Positions 8,767 through 18,865 of a stretch of 64,000 nt of DNA are shown here, one piece after another. Where the stretch lies: assembly GCA_963706385.1 (NCBI GenBank), contig OY970153.1, positions 1,488,001 through 1,552,000 on the forward strand. Reading direction: 5' to 3'. The notes beneath the pieces were generated by a model. That model ran no database searches, was not told where the DNA came from, and saw nothing but the letters and a program-made list of their open reading frames with translations. This DNA is from Poindextera sp963706385. GTDB lineage: Bacteria > Pseudomonadota > Alphaproteobacteria > Caulobacterales > Caulobacteraceae. Within the stretch, counting starts at the first letter, position 1. Each line of letters begins with the position of its first letter. Both the position numbers and the translations under genes were made by a program.

Positions 8767-8847
8767 CGAAATAGCTAACATCCATAATCAATTCCAGCAT
8801 GAAAGGGGCATAGAGTTCCCGGCGGGAAAGAGGGAGGCCCGAGACCC

Positions 8848-10419
8848 ATGCTCCGCGTCGATCCGAACGAGCGCCCGAAGATGGAATCGACCGCGGCTCA
8901 CCCGCAAGGCTGGACGATCCCGCCGATCGACGATCTCCGCTCGGCCATCGCGCATGTGAGCAGGGTCGAGGGCCAGTACCGCGAGACCGACCGCCTGGTC
9001 GACCCGATAGGCGAGCTCGCCGGGGTCTACCGCCATATCGGCGCCGGCGGGACCGTGATGCGCCCCACGCGCATCGGCCCGGCGATGATGTTCAACACCA
9101 TCAAGGGATTCCCCGGCATGCGGGTGCTCGTCGGCATGATGGCGAGCCGCCGGCGGGTCGGTCTGCTGCTGGGCGCGCCGGAACGCGAACTCGGCCTGCA
9201 GATGGGGCGGGCGGTCAAGACGGCGATCCCCCCGATCGTGGTGTCCGGCGAGGACGCGCCCTGTCAGCAGGTGGTGCATCGCGCCGACGATCCCGGCTTC
9301 GATCTTCGAACGCTGCTGCCGGCGCCGACGAACACCGACGAGGACGCGGGGCCGTTCTTCTGCCTGGGCCTGGCGCTGGCCAGCGATCCGCACGATCCCT
9401 CCAGCTCGGACGTGACCATTCACCGCCTCTGCGTGCAGGGGCGTGACGAGCTGTCGATCTATTTCGCGCCCGGCCGGCATATCGACGTCTTCCGCGAACG
9501 GGCGGAGGCGGCCGGGAAGGCCTTGCCGGTCTCGATCAACATGGGCCTCGATCCGGCCATCTACATCGGCGCCTGCTTCGAGGCGCCGACCACCCCGTTC
9601 GGCTTCAACGAGCTTAGCATCGCCGGCGGGCTGCGTGGCGGGCCGGTGCGGCTGGTCGATTGCGTGACGATCCCGGAGAAGGCGATCGCCCGGGCGGAGA
9701 TCGTCATCGAGGGCGAGATATTGCCGGGCGTGCGCGTCGCGGAAGACCAGAACACCGGGACCGGCAAGGCGATGCCGGAATTCCCGGGCTATGCCGGCGA
9801 AGCCAATCCTTCCCTGCCGGTGATCCGGGTGAAGGCGGTCACCATGCGGCGCGATCCGATCCTGCAGACCCTGGTGGGTCCCGGCGAGGAGCACGTCAGC
9901 CTCGCCGGCATCCCGACCGAAGCCAGCATCTACAACGCGGTCGAGGCCGCGCTGCCGGGGGTGTTGAAGAACGTCTACGCCCACAGCGCCGGCGGCGGAA
10001 AGCTGCTGGCGGTGCTGCAGATCGCCAAGCGCAACGCCGGCGACGACGGCAAGGCGCGGCAGGCGGCGCTGATCGCCCTCGCCACCTACCGCGAGCTGAA
10101 GAACCTCATCATGGTCGACGACGACGTCGATCTGTTCGACTCCGACGATGTGCTGTGGGCGATGCAGACCCGCTACCAGGGCGATGTGTCGACGATCTTC
10201 ATCCCGGGCGTCGCCGGCCACACGCTCGATCCGTCGCAGACGCCGGAATACAGCGCGTCGATCCATAGCAAGGGCACGACCTGCAAGACGATCTTCGACT
10301 GCACCGTGCCGTTCCGGCTGAGGGACCGCTTCCAGCGCGCGCGGTTTCGCGATGTCGATCCGCGTCCCTTCGCGCCGGACCTGTTCGGCGAGGACCGGGC
10401 GGGCGCCACGATCCCCTAG
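8848..10419 (+). CDS. UbiD-family prenyl-FMN decarboxylase
   Basis: A 523-aa member of the UbiD (3-polyprenyl-4-hydroxybenzoate decarboxylase) family, which uses prenylated FMN to (de)carboxylate aromatic or alpha,beta-unsaturated acids. Family features include the split-barrel core and the region GPFFCLGLALASDP...VTIHRLCVQG. The protein is divergent from a LysR regulator, pointing to an inducible catabolic role rather than ubiquinone synthesis. AGGGAGG at 8831-8837 supports the ATG at 8848; another Met at residue 12 is possible. No UbiX-type flavin prenyltransferase is seen nearby, so the cofactor must come from elsewhere. The substrate is unknown. Confidence 0.85.
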   Translation: MLRVDPNERPKMESTAAHPQGWTIPPIDDLRSAIAHVSRVEGQYRETDRLVDPIGELAGVYRHIGAGGTVMRPTRIGPAMMFNTIKGFPGMRVLVGMMASRRRVGLLLGAPERELGLQMGRAVKTAIPPIVVSGEDAPCQQVVHRADDPGFDLRTLLPAPTNTDEDAGPFFCLGLALASDPHDPSSSDVTIHRLCVQGRDELSIYFAPGRHIDVFRERAEAAGKALPVSINMGLDPAIYIGACFEAPTTPFGFNELSIAGGLRGGPVRLVDCVTIPEKAIARAEIVIEGEILPGVRVAEDQNTGTGKAMPEFPGYAGEANPSLPVIRVKAVTMRRDPILQTLVGPGEEHVSLAGIPTEASIYNAVEAALPGVLKNVYAHSAGGGKLLAVLQIAKRNAGDDGKARQAALIALATYRELKNLIMVDDDVDLFDSDDVLWAMQTRYQGDVSTIFIPGVAGHTLDPSQTPEYSASIHSKGTTCKTIFDCTVPFRLRDRFQRARFRDVDPRPFAPDLFGEDRAGATIP

Positions 10420-10452
10420 CCTTCCGGCGCGCGCTCGCCTACCTTCCCGTTC

Positions 10453-12702
<2,250 letters not shown>

Positions 12703-12706
12703 GTAT

Positions 12707-12872
12707 TGGGCCCTTCCCCCTCGAGGGGGGAAGGGTTGGGGATGGGGGTGTGGGCAGCGAATGTCCGGACGTGGCGCAGCTTGGCGCCGGCGCCCAACGA
12801 CGCCCCTCGCCCAATCCAGCAGACACACCCCCAACCCTGCCCTTCCCCCCTCGAGGGGGAAGGGTTCAAGGC
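12707..12872. repeat. Inverted pair of CTCGAG-centred palindromic repeats
   Basis: Two copies of a palindromic unit (core CCTTCCCCCTCGAGGGGG) lie in opposite orientation at about 12707-12752 and 12825-12872. Each is flanked on the inner side by a G-rich or C-rich tail (GGGGATGGGGGTGTG and its complement). The arrangement is that of a BIME/REP doublet or mobile palindrome, and it may also act as a bidirectional terminator for uvrB and the opposing gene. Confidence 0.6.
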
Positions 12873-13660
12873 CCCTGCGACACCCCCCGCTCATCCCGGC
12901 GAAGGCGGTGATGTGGGCTTTTTTCGGGGACGGAGCGCGAACCGGGCAAGCCTGGGTCCCCGCCCTCGCCCGGACGAGCGCCACGGGGACCGGCCGAAAG
13001 CTCGGCCATCAACCGCCTTCGCTGCTCGGCCCCACCTTCGCCGGCGGCCTGTCCGGCGGCCACGAAATCCTCGTCCTCCAGGCGGCCCGGGTCGAAACTC
13101 ACGCCCAGGTCGCGGCAGATGCGCATGACCGCCTCGGCGAACGACAGGTTGGCCAGGTCGGCGAACTCGTCCTCGTCCTCCAGCCGCTCCTTCGGCTCGG
13201 CCAACAGGCTTTCGCCGTCGCCGCCGTCGCCGCGCTCTCGCGCCTCGGCCTCGGTCGCGGGTTCGACGACGGCCTCGGCCATGTCTTCGCCCGCGACGCC
13301 GCGCGCCGGCTCGACCTCGGCGGGGATCGGCGGCCGCATCGCAAACGGTTCCGGTTCGGCCGCGGCCTTGTGGCCCGACATCGAAACCCCCTCGTCCAGC
13401 CGGGCCGCGAGCGCCACGGTCTGGCGCACGCAGCGGGAGGCGCGGGAAAAGGCCAGCACGTGACCGCCGCTGTCGCCCTCCTGGATCGCCTGCCGCGTCG
13501 CCTGCCGGCCGCTCGCCCGGGCGACATTCATCGCGATCTCGATCAGCTCCTCCAACACCTCGGCCCGCCGCGCCGCGCGCGCCTGGACCGGGTCCGTTTC
13601 GGGTGAGGGAGGGGAGTCGAACACGAACAAACCGAGAACACGGATTCGTCCGAAAGTCAA
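12866..13660 (-). CDS. Hypothetical protein with repeat-derived C-terminus
   Basis: A protein of up to 264 aa with no recognised domain. The N-terminal third is helical and charged (RRAEVLEELIEIAMNVARASG); a second conserved-looking segment (FADLANLSFAEAVMRICRDLGVSFDPG) lies near 170-200. The last ~45 codons are Gly/Arg/Pro-rich and are translated from REP-type repeats (12884-12980), and the stop codon itself lies in the CTCGAG repeat. The start is uncertain: the longest frame begins with TTG at 13660, and a GTG at 13624 would give VFDSPPSPETDP. Neither has a clear ribosome-binding site. Confidence 0.6.
   Translation of the reverse strand: MTFGRIRVLGLFVFDSPPSPETDPVQARAARRAEVLEELIEIAMNVARASGRQATRQAIQEGDSGGHVLAFSRASRCVRQTVALAARLDEGVSMSGHKAAAEPEPFAMRPPIPAEVEPARGVAGEDMAEAVVEPATEAEARERGDGGDGESLLAEPKERLEDEDEFADLANLSFAEAVMRICRDLGVSFDPGRLEDEDFVAAGQAAGEGGAEQRRRLMAELSAGPRGARPGEGGDPGLPGSRSVPEKSPHHRLRRDERGVSQGP
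12889..12980. repeat. REP doublet (degenerate 31-bp family)
   Basis: An imperfect inverted pair of the unit CGCTCATCCCGGCGAAGGC (arm 1 from about 12889) and its complement CCTGGGTCCCCGCCCTCGCC (arm 2 from 12951). It is the most degenerate of three such doublets in the window; the others are at 14679 and 52046. Here it is read through as the C-terminal codons of the hypothetical protein. Confidence 0.6.
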
Positions 13661-13738
13661 GATCGCCGGCGGTCGCCCTGGGAAGGCGGCTGGGTGGTCA
13701 GGGCCGCCGCGGGGGAAGCACCGGCCCGCCGCCGATCG

Positions 13739-14191
13739 TCAATCCAGCGACGGTTCGGGCGGAGGCGCCGGTTGGTCGGCCAGACCGTTCAGCAATTCGA
13801 TCACGTGCGCGCGGTAGGCCGGATCGGACCAGGCCCGCATCTCCAGCAGCAGCTCGACGCAGTCGCCGCAAATCCACCCGGCGTGGCCGGCGTTCAGGTG
13901 GCCAATCTCCGCGCCCTGCTTCGCGCAGAAATCGCATTTCAGGATGTTGTCGGTATCGGGCGGCGGCCGCGGACGTCTGACCTGGTTGAGCGCGAAGGCC
14001 GTCATCTCCAGGCCATCGGCGCCGGCGTCCTTGGCCTGCCTCGCGCCCACCACCGCCAGACAGCGCCCGACGCATTCGTCGCAGATGAACGCCGAATGCC
14101 CCGCGATCAGCTTGCCCACCTCGGCCTCGCCCTTGTCGCAGAACGAGCAACAGGGCGGAGTTTCGACCGCGTCACCTTCAATGTCAGCCAT
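13739..14191 (-). CDS. Stand-alone protein with two ClpX-type C4 zinc fingers
   Basis: A 150-aa protein with two ClpX-like zinc-binding domains in tandem: Cys15-x2-Cys18 with Cys37-x2-Cys40, and Cys86-x2-Cys89 with Cys108-x2-Cys111. Each has the C-SFC...IAGHS-AFICDECV pattern of the ClpX ZBD, but no AAA+ domain follows. In ClpX this domain dimerises and binds substrates and adaptors such as SspB, so a free tandem copy could act as an adaptor or competitor. That role is inference. The start was set at 14191 (ATG GCT GAC) because the longer frame upstream is antisense to an antitoxin gene. About 150 bp separate it from the divergent Phd/YefM-like gene. Confidence 0.82.
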   Translation of the reverse strand: MADIEGDAVETPPCCSFCDKGEAEVGKLIAGHSAFICDECVGRCLAVVGARQAKDAGADGLEMTAFALNQVRRPRPPPDTDNILKCDFCAKQGAEIGHLNAGHAGWICGDCVELLLEMRAWSDPAYRAHVIELLNGLADQPAPPPEPSLD

Positions 14192-14314
14192 TTCCCCGCC
14201 CCGATCCGCTCCGCGCGCCGCCCGCCGGCCCGCGCGAACAAAACAGGAACTCAATGTCGGCTGAAAGTCAAGGACATCTGGCGGGCCGGCAAAGCAATAC
14301 CGGCCACTGGCGTC

Positions 14315-14337
14315 ATTGACGTCAATCATGTATGATT
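14315..14337. promoter_or_regulatory. Overlapping palindromes before the Phd/YefM-like gene
   Basis: ATTGACGTCAAT (14315-14326) is a perfect 12-bp palindrome. It overlaps AATCAT-GT-ATGATT (14324-14337), a second perfect inverted repeat ending 8 bp before the antitoxin ATG. Antitoxins of this family repress their own promoters through such sites, so this is a probable autoregulatory operator. Confidence 0.55.
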
Positions 14338-14344
14338 CTTCATC

Positions 14345-14644
14345 ATGCCGAACGCAAAACCCGCCGATCCGACGCCTCCCAGCGTCCCCGCCCACAAGGT
14401 CCAACGCAACTGGGGCGAGGTTTCCGACCGCGCCCTGCGCGAGCCAGTCGTGATCACGGGCAAGGGCCGGCCGCGCCATGTGCTGATGGCGTTCGACGAA
14501 TACCAGCGCCTCAAGGCGCGCGACCGCCGCGCCTACCGCATCGAGGACCTGCCCGACGATCTCGCCGCCCTGCTGGAAGCGGGCTTGGACGAACTCTGGA
14601 ATCCCGCCACCGTCGCGGAAGATGGCGACAACATCGTCGGCTAG
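14345..14644 (+). CDS. Phd/YefM-family antitoxin, no adjacent toxin
   Basis: A 99-aa protein. Its N-terminal half (NWGEVSDRALREPVVITGKGRPRHVLMAFDEYQRL, about residues 22-57) matches the Phd/YefM DNA-binding dimerisation domain, and the acidic C-terminus would be the toxin-neutralising tail. The usual downstream toxin (Doc, YoeB or RelE type) is missing; a REP doublet and a HigA-like gene on the other strand follow. It is thus an orphan or a remnant of a toxin-antitoxin module, but the reading frame and operator appear intact. Confidence 0.82.
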   Translation: MPNAKPADPTPPSVPAHKVQRNWGEVSDRALREPVVITGKGRPRHVLMAFDEYQRLKARDRRAYRIEDLPDDLAALLEAGLDELWNPATVAEDGDNIVG

Positions 14645-14678
14645 GCACCGTCCCGCTACGATGAACCGTGCGTTTTTC

Positions 14679-14776
14679 CCGCTCATCCCCGCGAAAGCGG
14701 GGACCCAGGTTTTTTCTGATACGCGCGGCGCTCGACGATAAAACGCCTGGGTCCCCGCTTTCGCGGGGATGAGCGG
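14679..14776. repeat. REP doublet, perfect 31-bp inverted repeat
   Basis: Arms at 14679-14709 and 14746-14776 are exact reverse complements over 31 bp (unit CGCTCATCCCCGCGAAAGCGG...CCCAGG). Each arm contains its own hairpin, CCCCGC-GAAA-GCGGGG. The 36-bp centre is unique. It lies between the convergent ends of the Phd-like and HigA-like genes and may serve as a bidirectional terminator. It is the best-preserved member of the family. Confidence 0.8.
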
Positions 14777-14806
14777 AATTGGAGTGAACCAAGTTGGGCG
14801 CGCCGT

Positions 14807-15115
14807 CTAGGTTTCGGCGATCGCCCACTTCGACCGATCCAGCACCGGCAGGCCGCCGATCTCGCCGCCGGCCTTCCGCTCCGCCAACCGCAGCTCATGG
14901 AGCTTCCGCGGGTTCAGCCACATGTCCGCGCTGGTCCCGAAGAAATGCCCCAGGCGCAGCGCCGTATCTCCGGTGATCGCCCGCCGGCCATTTAGGATTT
15001 CGGTGATCCGGTTGGTGGGAACTTCGAGCTGCCGCGCCAGTTCGGCGGCGCTCATGCCGAGCGCGCCCAGCGCCTCGGCCAGATGCTCGCCCGGATGGAT
15101 CGGACTACGCGCCAT
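14807..15115 (-). CDS. HigA-family antitoxin, no adjacent toxin
   Basis: A 102-aa XRE-type protein of the HigA addiction-antidote family. It opens with the signature IHPGEHLAEALGALGMSAAELARQLEVPTNRITEILNGRRAIT and has the conserved end of the fold DTALRLGHFFGTSADMWLN. HigB toxins are usually encoded immediately upstream of higA. Here the upstream 150 bp hold only a hairpin and no HigB-like frame, so the toxin is absent. A good ribosome-binding site (GAAGGAG) precedes the ATG. It borders the restriction-modification pair. Confidence 0.88.
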   Translation of the reverse strand: MARSPIHPGEHLAEALGALGMSAAELARQLEVPTNRITEILNGRRAITGDTALRLGHFFGTSADMWLNPRKLHELRLAERKAGGEIGGLPVLDRSKWAIAET

Positions 15116-15146
15116 GGGTCGTCTCCTTCATGCCCTAGCCAACGGA

Positions 15147-15175
15147 CCTGCCCTCCAATCTACGGCAGGTCCGAC
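15147..15175. terminator. Hairpin between higA-like gene and methyltransferase
   Basis: GGACCTGCC at 15147-15155 and GGCAGGTCC at 15167-15175 form a perfect 9-bp stem with an 11-nt loop. No T-run follows, so it could be a terminator, an operator of the divergent genes, or the scar of a lost HigB gene. Confidence 0.4.
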
Positions 15176-15271
15176 TAGGTCTAGCTCGAAACACGCGACT
15201 CTGCTCTTTTCACCTTCTCGAACGTGGGTTAAGTTCCCGACCGTTCCCGTTATGTTCACAAGGCCAAGCCA

Positions 15272-16141
15272 ATGTCGAGCGCACTCGCATTTCGAGCCAC
15301 GCGGGTTGAAGACCAAGACAGCCGGATCGCCTGCGCCGACAATCTCGCCTTCATGCGACCGATGCGGGCCAAGAGCGTGCAACTTATAGTCACCTCACCC
15401 CCGTACAACATCGGCAAGGAATATGAGCGGCGCTACGGTCTGGACGAGTATGTGAGGGCTCAGGAACGAGTAATTTCGGAGTGTGTGCGGCTCCTGGCGC
15501 CCAACGGTTCGATTTGCTGGCAAGTGGGCAACCACATCCAAGATGGCGAGGTATTCCCGCTTGACGTCGTGCTTTACCCGTTGTTCAAGAGCCATGGCCT
15601 TTTCTTGCGCAACCGTATCATCTGGCACTTCGAGCACGGCCTGCATTGTTCGAAACGGCTGTCGGGCCGGCATGAAACGATCCTGTGGTTCACAAAATCC
15701 AACGACTATCTATTTGACTTGGACGCGATCCGCGTGCCGTCGAAGTATCCGGGGAAGAAATACTTCAAGGGTCCGAAAGTCGGCCAGCTGTCCGGCAATC
15801 CGCTCGGAAAAAATCCCGGTGACGTTTGGGTAATTCCGAATGTCAAGAACAACCACGTCGAAAAGACGGTCCACCCTTGCCAGTTCCCGGTCGAACTTGT
15901 GGAACGCCTGGTGCTGTCGATGACCATGCCTGGCGACCGGGTGCTCGATCCTTACATGGGCGTGGGCTCGTCGGTGGTCGCCGCGGTGAAACACGGGCGT
16001 TTTGGACTGGGTTGCGACGTCGTGCCGGACTATGTGGACATCGCGGCCGAGAGGCTGTCGGCCCTACGGGCTGGGCTGCTGAGGACCAGACCGATGAACA
16101 AGCCGGTGTACGATCCGGCGAAGCCGCGCGGCGGACATTAA
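15272..16141 (+). CDS. Type II DNA methyltransferase (beta class)
   Basis: A 289-aa DNA methyltransferase with motif IV TSPPYN (41-46) ahead of motif I DPYMGVGSS (226-234), the order of beta-class enzymes that methylate N4-cytosine or N6-adenine. It should protect the host from the endonuclease encoded next. The stop TAA overlaps the endonuclease start (TAATG). Base composition is clearly less GC-rich than neighbouring genes, a sign of horizontal acquisition. Given the BglII-like partner, an N4-methylcytosine enzyme acting on a GATC-centred hexamer is the likeliest specificity, by inference. Confidence 0.9.
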   Translation: MSSALAFRATRVEDQDSRIACADNLAFMRPMRAKSVQLIVTSPPYNIGKEYERRYGLDEYVRAQERVISECVRLLAPNGSICWQVGNHIQDGEVFPLDVVLYPLFKSHGLFLRNRIIWHFEHGLHCSKRLSGRHETILWFTKSNDYLFDLDAIRVPSKYPGKKYFKGPKVGQLSGNPLGKNPGDVWVIPNVKNNHVEKTVHPCQFPVELVERLVLSMTMPGDRVLDPYMGVGSSVVAAVKHGRFGLGCDVVPDYVDIAAERLSALRAGLLRTRPMNKPVYDPAKPRGGH

Positions 16142-16752
16142 TGAGAATTGTCGCCAAACATTCGCACCTAAACGGTCATGAGTTCATCCTGGTTCACAAG
16201 CCGCACATCTGGACCGAGGTAGAGGCTGCGGTCGCAGCCATTGACGCCGAGGTCCATCGGTCGAAACGATCGAAGGAAAAGCGCAAGGGTACGGACCTTC
16301 TTTACTCACCGATCGAACTTAATAAGGCGTTCCACCACATTCTGACCCCCCAGGGTTGGAAATCCCGCACGACAACAAACTGGATTTGCGAGGACCCGGA
16401 TGTTCTTCGCGAACTCATTCCACTGAAGCCAGACGCTCAGAAGGCGTTACTCGCGCAACGTGGGATCGACGCACTTAAGACTTACAACCAAACTGACTTT
16501 GTCAAGGATAGAGTCGCCGTAGAGGTTCAGTTAGGAAAGTATTCGTTCGTAGCCCATGATTTGTTCGTGAAGCACATGGCGTTCTTCGTAAATGACGACA
16601 TCGACGTCGGGATCGAAATTATCCCGATGAAGTCGCTTGAACGCCACATGTCCAGCGGCGTTCCCTACTACGAGCGCGATCTCTTCAACTTGCTGAGGCA
16701 GGGAAGAAGCACGCCGGCGGTTCCTCTCGTTCTCGTGGGTATCGCACCCTAG
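16141..16752 (+). CDS. BglII/BstYI-family restriction endonuclease
   Basis: A 203-aa protein that fits the BglII/BstYI family in size and active site. Asp119, Glu128 and Gln130 reproduce the D-x8-E-x-Q arrangement (Asp84/Glu93/Gln95 in BglII), within TDFVKDRVAVEVQ. The following segment GKYSFVAHDLFVKHMAFF is consistent with the core fold. It overlaps the methyltransferase by one base, so the two are co-translated. Predicted cleavage is at AGATCT or RGATCY, inferred from family members. Low GC suggests import. Confidence 0.85.
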   Translation: MRIVAKHSHLNGHEFILVHKPHIWTEVEAAVAAIDAEVHRSKRSKEKRKGTDLLYSPIELNKAFHHILTPQGWKSRTTTNWICEDPDVLRELIPLKPDAQKALLAQRGIDALKTYNQTDFVKDRVAVEVQLGKYSFVAHDLFVKHMAFFVNDDIDVGIEIIPMKSLERHMSSGVPYYERDLFNLLRQGRSTPAVPLVLVGIAP

Positions 16753-16777
16753 CCCAACGGAGATCGGCAGAAAGCTC

Positions 16778-16999
16778 ATGCCCAAATTCACCATTCTTTG
16801 CCGCGTCGACGCCTATGTGGACTACACCGCCGAAGTCGAGGCGGATGACGCCGATGCGGCGGCGGCGTTGGCACGGGAGCATTCCGACGCCTACAAGTGG
16901 GAGGCGCTTGGGCCGGTCGAGTTCGACGCGCGGGGCTATGTGACCCTCGACGCCGAGGGAGATGAGATTGACACGAGCCGTCGTGGGTATTTTGGCTAG
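16778..16999 (+). CDS. Small acidic hypothetical protein
   Basis: A 73-aa protein, MPKFTILCRVDAYVDYTAEV..., rich in Asp/Glu/Ala with two predicted beta-strands, a helix (ADAAAALAREHSDAY) and a C-terminal strand. It resembles small conserved alphaproteobacterial proteins of unknown function. It starts 25 bp after the endonuclease stop with a weak ribosome-binding site and could be co-transcribed, but its base composition returns toward the genome norm. Function unknown. Confidence 0.6.
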   Translation: MPKFTILCRVDAYVDYTAEVEADDADAAAALAREHSDAYKWEALGPVEFDARGYVTLDAEGDEIDTSRRGYFG

Positions 17000-17021
17000 G
17001 GCGATCTCCGCCCCCACCCCC

Positions 17022-17759
17022 TCACGGCATCGCGAACAGGATCGGTATCGTGATCGTCGTCCCCGCCGTCGGCTCCCCGTCGTCGGTGTGCGTCTGCAGC
17101 CTGAACAGCGGCGCCAGTTTCAACGCCGCCTTTTCGAAGCCGGAGCGCGAGACGTTGGTCTTGGCGATGCAGTCCGTCATGCCCCCGTCCGCCGCCACCG
17201 CGCAGAACAGCACCACGAAGCCTTCGGTGCGCGAATCCCGCGCCGCGGTCGGATAGGCGTCCAGAATCTGCTGGCTGTCGGCGGTCTTCTCCCACCTGGG
17301 CGGCACGTGCAGGGGCGCCAGGACGTCGGGGGTGATCGCGGGCGCCGGCTTCAGCTTGAATTTGAAGTCGATCCGCCAGGCGGGGTTCTTCTCCGGCAGC
17401 ACCGGCAGGGCCGGGTTCCGCGGCGCCCGGCGCGCCAGGGCCAGGGCCGCGGCGCCGAAGCCCTGGCCGCGCGGCTGTTCGAAGACCACGACGCAGGCGT
17501 CCGGGGCGCCGTGGACCATGCGCGCGCAGTCCAGGCTCGCCTTGCCCTCGATCCCCGCGGCGCGGGCGGCCGGCGGATAGTCGGCCAGCATGGCGGCGGC
17601 GTGCTCGGGCGGGATCGGCGCCGGCTTGGGGGCGGCGTTGGGCGGCGGCTTGATCCCGGCCGTCTCCCAGGCCGGATCGGCCGCGGCCGGGGCGGCGGCG
17701 ACAAGGGCGAGTGCGGCGGCGAGCGCGGCGGCGAGGGCGGGACGGCGGCCCGGGCTCAC
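17022..17759 (-). CDS. Periplasmic protein with two TonB-C-like domains
   Basis: A 245-aa exported protein. Residues 1-27 are a signal peptide (positive start, Ala/Leu core, AAAD end). Two copies of a TonB C-terminal-like motif follow: YPPAARAAGIEGKASLDC (about 66-83) and YPTAARDSRTEGFVVLFC (about 170-187), each followed by a cysteine-containing strand. TonB proteins normally have one such domain plus a membrane anchor and ExbB/D partners, none of which is present here. It may be a periplasmic binding module rather than an energy transducer. Confidence 0.72.
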   Translation of the reverse strand: MSPGRRPALAAALAAALALVAAAPAAADPAWETAGIKPPPNAAPKPAPIPPEHAAAMLADYPPAARAAGIEGKASLDCARMVHGAPDACVVVFEQPRGQGFGAAALALARRAPRNPALPVLPEKNPAWRIDFKFKLKPAPAITPDVLAPLHVPPRWEKTADSQQILDAYPTAARDSRTEGFVVLFCAVAADGGMTDCIAKTNVSRSGFEKAALKLAPLFRLQTHTDDGEPTAGTTITIPILFAMP

Positions 17760-17772
17760 GCGCCCCGCCCCC

Positions 17773-18141
17773 TCACTTCACCGGGCCGCCCAGTTCGATC
17801 TGCACGCCGTTGGGGTCGTGCAGGAACAGCTGGCCGCGGCCGGGGCCGATCGGGTTCTCGCGGAACGGAATCCCACGCTCGCTCAGCCGCCGTTTGGCCT
17901 CATTGAGGTCGGCCACCTCGAAGGCGGCGTGGTCCAGCGGGCTGATGGCCCCGCGCGCGCCCGGCGCGGTGTCGAGCGACATCAGATGCACCACCGCCTT
18001 GCCGCCGGCGTAGAGCCAGTGGCCGGGAAACGGGAAATCCGGCCTCGGCCCCACGCTGAGGCCCAGCACGTCGACGAAGAAGTCGCGGGTCTCGTCCAGC
18101 TTCTGGGTGACGATGTTGATGTGGTTCAATTCGACGATCAA
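17773..18141 (-). CDS. VOC-family (glyoxalase-like) protein
   Basis: A 122-aa single-domain vicinal-oxygen-chelate protein: LNHINIVTQKLDETRDFFVDVLGLSVG opens the first beta-alpha-beta-beta-beta unit, and LFLHDPNGVQIELGG ends the second. Likely metal ligands are the N-terminal His of LNH and the C-terminal Glu of QIELGG. The only fitting start is TTG at 18141, giving (M)IVELNH; no ribosome-binding site supports it. The enzymatic role is unassigned. Confidence 0.75.
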   Translation of the reverse strand: MIVELNHINIVTQKLDETRDFFVDVLGLSVGPRPDFPFPGHWLYAGGKAVVHLMSLDTAPGARGAISPLDHAAFEVADLNEAKRRLSERGIPFRENPIGPGRGQLFLHDPNGVQIELGGPVK

Positions 18142-18282
18142 GGCGGTGCTCGGCGCGGGGCCGCTCCCTGTTTGCGGCGGATGATACGCGATTTCGCCAA
18201 GCGCGTCAGAGGCGGCGCGCCCCGGTTCGGCTTGACGGCGGCCGGGCCGGGCGCCCACTCTCGCACCAAAGGGAGAACCGTC

Positions 18283-18829
18283 ATGTCCAGCCTCCGCGCC
18301 GTCTCGGCGATCGCTCTGTGCGCGGCCCTCGTGGCCGGCTGCTCCAAGCCGGCGGGCGGGGCGGGCGCGTCGGCCTCGGGCGGCAAGCCGGCGGCCGCGG
18401 CCGCGCCGGGGGGCGAAGCGGTGATCGGCGAGGCCGACCTGCCGCATCCGCGCGCCGGCCAGTGGGAGATGATCGACAACGGCCAGGGCCGCGCCGCGCA
18501 CATCAGCTTCTGCGTCACCGACCGGCCGTTCAGCGTCGGCGATATCCGCAAGTATTGCCAGAAGTTCGTCTTCCACCGCACCTTCGGCGGCGGGCTGGCG
18601 ATCGAACTCCGAGTGCGGCCACGGCGGGATGGTCAGCAAGATGCACATGACCGCCAGCGGCGACTTCAACTCCGCCTATTCCACCGACATGCAGATGGCC
18701 ATCACCATGCATCCGGGCGAGCAGCCGCACATGGTGAACACCCACATGAACTACCGCTACGTCGGCCCCTGCCCCCCGGACGAACAGGCCGCGGCGAAGG
18801 CGGCGGACAAGGGGGAACAGGGGGAATAA
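18283..18829 (+). pseudogene. DUF3617-like lipoprotein, split by a +1 frameshift
   Basis: The first part encodes a lipoprotein signal (AALVAGC lipobox, Cys about residue 22), an Ala/Gly-rich spacer and the domain start PHPRAGQWEMIDNG...FCVTDRPFSVGDIRKYC. After GAACTC at 18604-18609 the homology continues one base later as SECGHGGMVSKMHMTASGDFNSAYSTDM up to the stop at 18829. Removing one base restores a single protein of about 181 aa of the DUF3617 type (secreted, cysteine-paired, unknown function). The break is probably a sequence error, because both halves are well preserved. Confidence 0.7.
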
Positions 18830-18865
18830 TCTCCGCTCATCCCCACCCGCGGTGAAAATGGGCCG

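Noticed and set aside
15116..15271. Missing HigB toxin or controller (C) protein between higA-like gene and methyltransferase
   Set aside because: The frames here lack HigB or C-protein features; only a hairpin and promoter-like DNA are present.
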